Below, piece after piece: positions 12,749 through 13,979 of a stretch of 13,979 nt of DNA (positions are counted from its first letter, which is position 1; the number at the start of each line of letters is the position of its first letter). Where the stretch lies: assembly GCA_017390245.1 (NCBI GenBank), contig JAFPCE010000083.1, positions 1 to 13,979 of the forward strand. The letters are read 5' to 3'. This DNA is from Selenomonadaceae bacterium. GTDB lineage: Bacteria; Bacillota; Negativicutes; Selenomonadales; Selenomonadaceae. The position numbers and the translations under genes are program-made. Below the pieces are notes generated by a model. The model saw only the letters and a list, made by a program, of their open reading frames with translations, ran no database searches and was not told where the DNA came from.

Positions 12749-13762
12749 ATGACTGATAATTTGAAGAAGCTTTTAGCTGCCATTGAACATGAGCATGTGT
12801 ACATTCAGACTCATAATTTCCCAGATCCTGATGCTATTGCGTCAGCTTATGGCCTGCAGCAGCTATTGCGTCATTTTAATATTTCTGCAACTATTTGTTA
12901 TAAAGGGAAAATTGAACGTTATAATACGAATTATATCATGCACCAGTTAGGCATTACCTTGCAGAATGTGGTGGATATTGACAGCCTGCTGCAGGTTGAT
13001 GATGAGGTATTGCTGGTGGATGCCCAGAAGTTTAATGCTAATGTGGTGGATATCCGGGGGGAAGAGATTGTCAGCATTGACCACCATCCTACGTTTATTC
13101 CTGCTACCTACAGGTTTTCTGATATCAGGCCAGATGTTGGTTCCTGTGCAGCTATTATTGCCAGTTATTTCTTTGAAAATGATATTCCTATGGATAGCAA
13201 GACGGCGCTGATTTTAACTTTTGGTATCCGCAGTGATACAGCAAAGCTGTCCCGTGGTGTCAGCCAGCTGGACTTAGATATGCTATGCAAGATGTTTCCT
13301 TATTGTGATAAGGATGTTATTTATTATCTGGAAAATTCCGTGCTGGAGCAGGATGATTTAATGGCTTATGCTAAGGCTATTGAAAGCATCCAGCAGCCGG
13401 AAAAGGGCATTGCCTTTGCTTATGCAGGTGAGGAGTGCCATGAAGCGCTGATTGCTTTGGTGGCTGATTTTATCCTCAGCATGGCTGATGTGGAGTTTGC
13501 AGTGGTGTACTCCCATAAACAGGAGGGCTTAAAATATTCGGTGCGCTGCAGCAGCGGCTTGGATGCTGGCCAGATAACTGCCAAGGCTTTGCTGGGCTTA
13601 GGCAGCGGTGGCGGCCATCCAGTTATGGCAGGCGGTTTTGTGCCATTTACTGGTACTGAGCAGCAGCAAAAGGAGCTGGTAGATGCCATTGAAGAAAATT
13701 TCCTGAAGGAGATTGCTGAGGCAGAAGCGGCGGAAAAAGAAAAGGCAGAAAAGCAGAATTAA
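12749..13762 (+). CDS. DHH/DHHA1 family phosphoesterase, NrnA-like
   Basis: The 337-residue protein belongs to the DHH superfamily of manganese-dependent phosphoesterases, which degrade short oligonucleotides (nanoRNA), pAp or cyclic dinucleotides. The DHH domain shows QTHNFPDPDAIASA (D26, D28), LLVDAQ (D91) and SIDHHP (111-113). The DHHA1 domain ends with GSGGGHPVMAGGF (285-297), the nucleotide-binding glycine motif. The tail is charged and alanine/glutamate-rich. The ATG at 12749 is preferred because GGAGGG lies 6 bp before it; ATG 12743 abuts that site and TTG 12728 precedes it. No N-terminal PAS/GGDEF domains are present, arguing against GdpP. A terminator follows. Confidence 0.88.
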   Translation: MTDNLKKLLAAIEHEHVYIQTHNFPDPDAIASAYGLQQLLRHFNISATICYKGKIERYNTNYIMHQLGITLQNVVDIDSLLQVDDEVLLVDAQKFNANVVDIRGEEIVSIDHHPTFIPATYRFSDIRPDVGSCAAIIASYFFENDIPMDSKTALILTFGIRSDTAKLSRGVSQLDLDMLCKMFPYCDKDVIYYLENSVLEQDDLMAYAKAIESIQQPEKGIAFAYAGEECHEALIALVADFILSMADVEFAVVYSHKQEGLKYSVRCSSGLDAGQITAKALLGLGSGGGHPVMAGGFVPFTGTEQQQKELVDAIEENFLKEIAEAEAAEKEKAEKQN

Positions 13763-13793
13763 TTATTTCTAAGATTTATTTATGAATAATATT

Positions 13794-13823
13794 GGGCTGT
13801 ACAAAAAAATGTATGGCCCTTTT
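13794..13823 (+). terminator. Terminator after the DHH phosphoesterase
   Basis: GGGCTGTACA (13794-13803) pairs with TGTATGGCCC (13810-13819), including two G-T pairs, around an A6 loop and followed by TTTT. Confidence 0.75.
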
Positions 13824-13831
13824 GTTATACT
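13823..13831 (+). promoter_or_regulatory. Possible extended -10 promoter for the sbcD-like gene
   Basis: TGTTATACT has the TGn extension and a near-consensus -10 (TATACT, 13826-13831), directly after the terminator stem. No -35 is recognisable. A start near 13838 would give a leader of about 64 nt. Confidence 0.4.
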
Positions 13832-13901
13832 ATGGCTAAAGTTAAGTGAGTGGATTTAGCAGAAGTAAAGCGATGCAAATTAAGGCAACGGGGTGATTGT
13901 G

Positions 13902-13979
13902 GTGAAGTTATTGCATGTAGGGGATTTGCATATTGGCAAAAGCCTCTTTAAATTTGACCTGATTGAGGATCAGAAGTAC
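13902..13979 (+). CDS. sbcD: SbcD-like exonuclease subunit (metallophosphoesterase), 5' part only
   Basis: Only the first 26 codons are in the window: MKLLHVGDLHIGKSLFKFDLIEDQKY, running off the right edge. The D-x-H motif in VGDLHIGK is the first metal-binding motif of calcineurin-like phosphoesterases. With the following K-S-L-F it matches SbcD/Mre11-type nuclease subunits, which work with SbcC to cut hairpins and process DNA ends. The GTG at 13902 has GGGG about 8 bp upstream; GTGs at 13893 and 13899 in frame are alternatives. An sbcC gene would be expected to the right. Confidence 0.85.
   Translation, partial: MKLLHVGDLHIGKSLFKFDLIEDQKY

Overview
The window looks like chromosomal DNA from a low-to-mid GC member of the Firmicutes, most likely the Negativicutes. 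The 5S rRNA type, the AT-rich spacers with strong Shine-Dalgarno sites, the Gram-positive-style Pho boxes, and the protein types (YeiH, an SpoVB/YtgP-like flippase, a YegS-like lipid kinase, DUF4931) support this. The genus cannot be fixed from sequence alone. No phage, transposase, CRISPR array or tRNA was seen.

Region 1 (1-260) is the tail of an rRNA operon: 5S rRNA, a trailer hairpin and a strong terminator. Region 2 (260-1164) looks like a gene-decay zone. It holds a response-regulator receiver fragment lacking its N-terminal core. Facing it on the minus strand is a 43-codon remnant of a LysR-type regulator that keeps the start and end of the protein but has lost the middle. That remnant lies divergent to an intact yeiH-type transporter (1165-2190), the usual place for its LysR regulator, and the shared promoter region still carries two dyad sequences.

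Region 3 (2270-8532) is a complete phosphate-starvation locus on one strand: pstS, pstC, pstA, pstB, phoU, then a PhoB/PhoP-type response regulator and a PhoR-type kinase. Four TTTACA-like hexamers, in two 11-bp-phased pairs, precede pstS and match the PhoP-box pattern. This suggests the two-component system at the 3' end controls the transporter operon in front of it. A 20-bp inverted repeat pairs the end of phoU with the sequence just before the response-regulator ribosome binding site, and a possible internal promoter lies in its loop. It is a candidate RNA switch or relic between the transport and regulatory halves of the locus.

Region 4 (8552-9406, minus) is a GalT/HIT-like protein of the DUF4931 type, convergent with phoR across a perfect bidirectional terminator. 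Region 5 (9464-12321) is a two-gene envelope unit: a MOP-superfamily flippase followed by a YegS-like lipid kinase, behind a strong promoter whose -35 lies inside a dyad. Region 6 holds a small minus-strand protein (12341-12613) that resembles a Nif11-type leader peptide. Divergent from it is a DHH/DHHA1 phosphoesterase (NrnA-like), followed by a terminator and the first 26 codons of an SbcD-like nuclease that runs off the window.

The observations most worth a second look are the phoU/response-regulator inverted repeat, the two in-frame gene remnants before yeiH, the Pho-box array, and the Nif11-like small protein.
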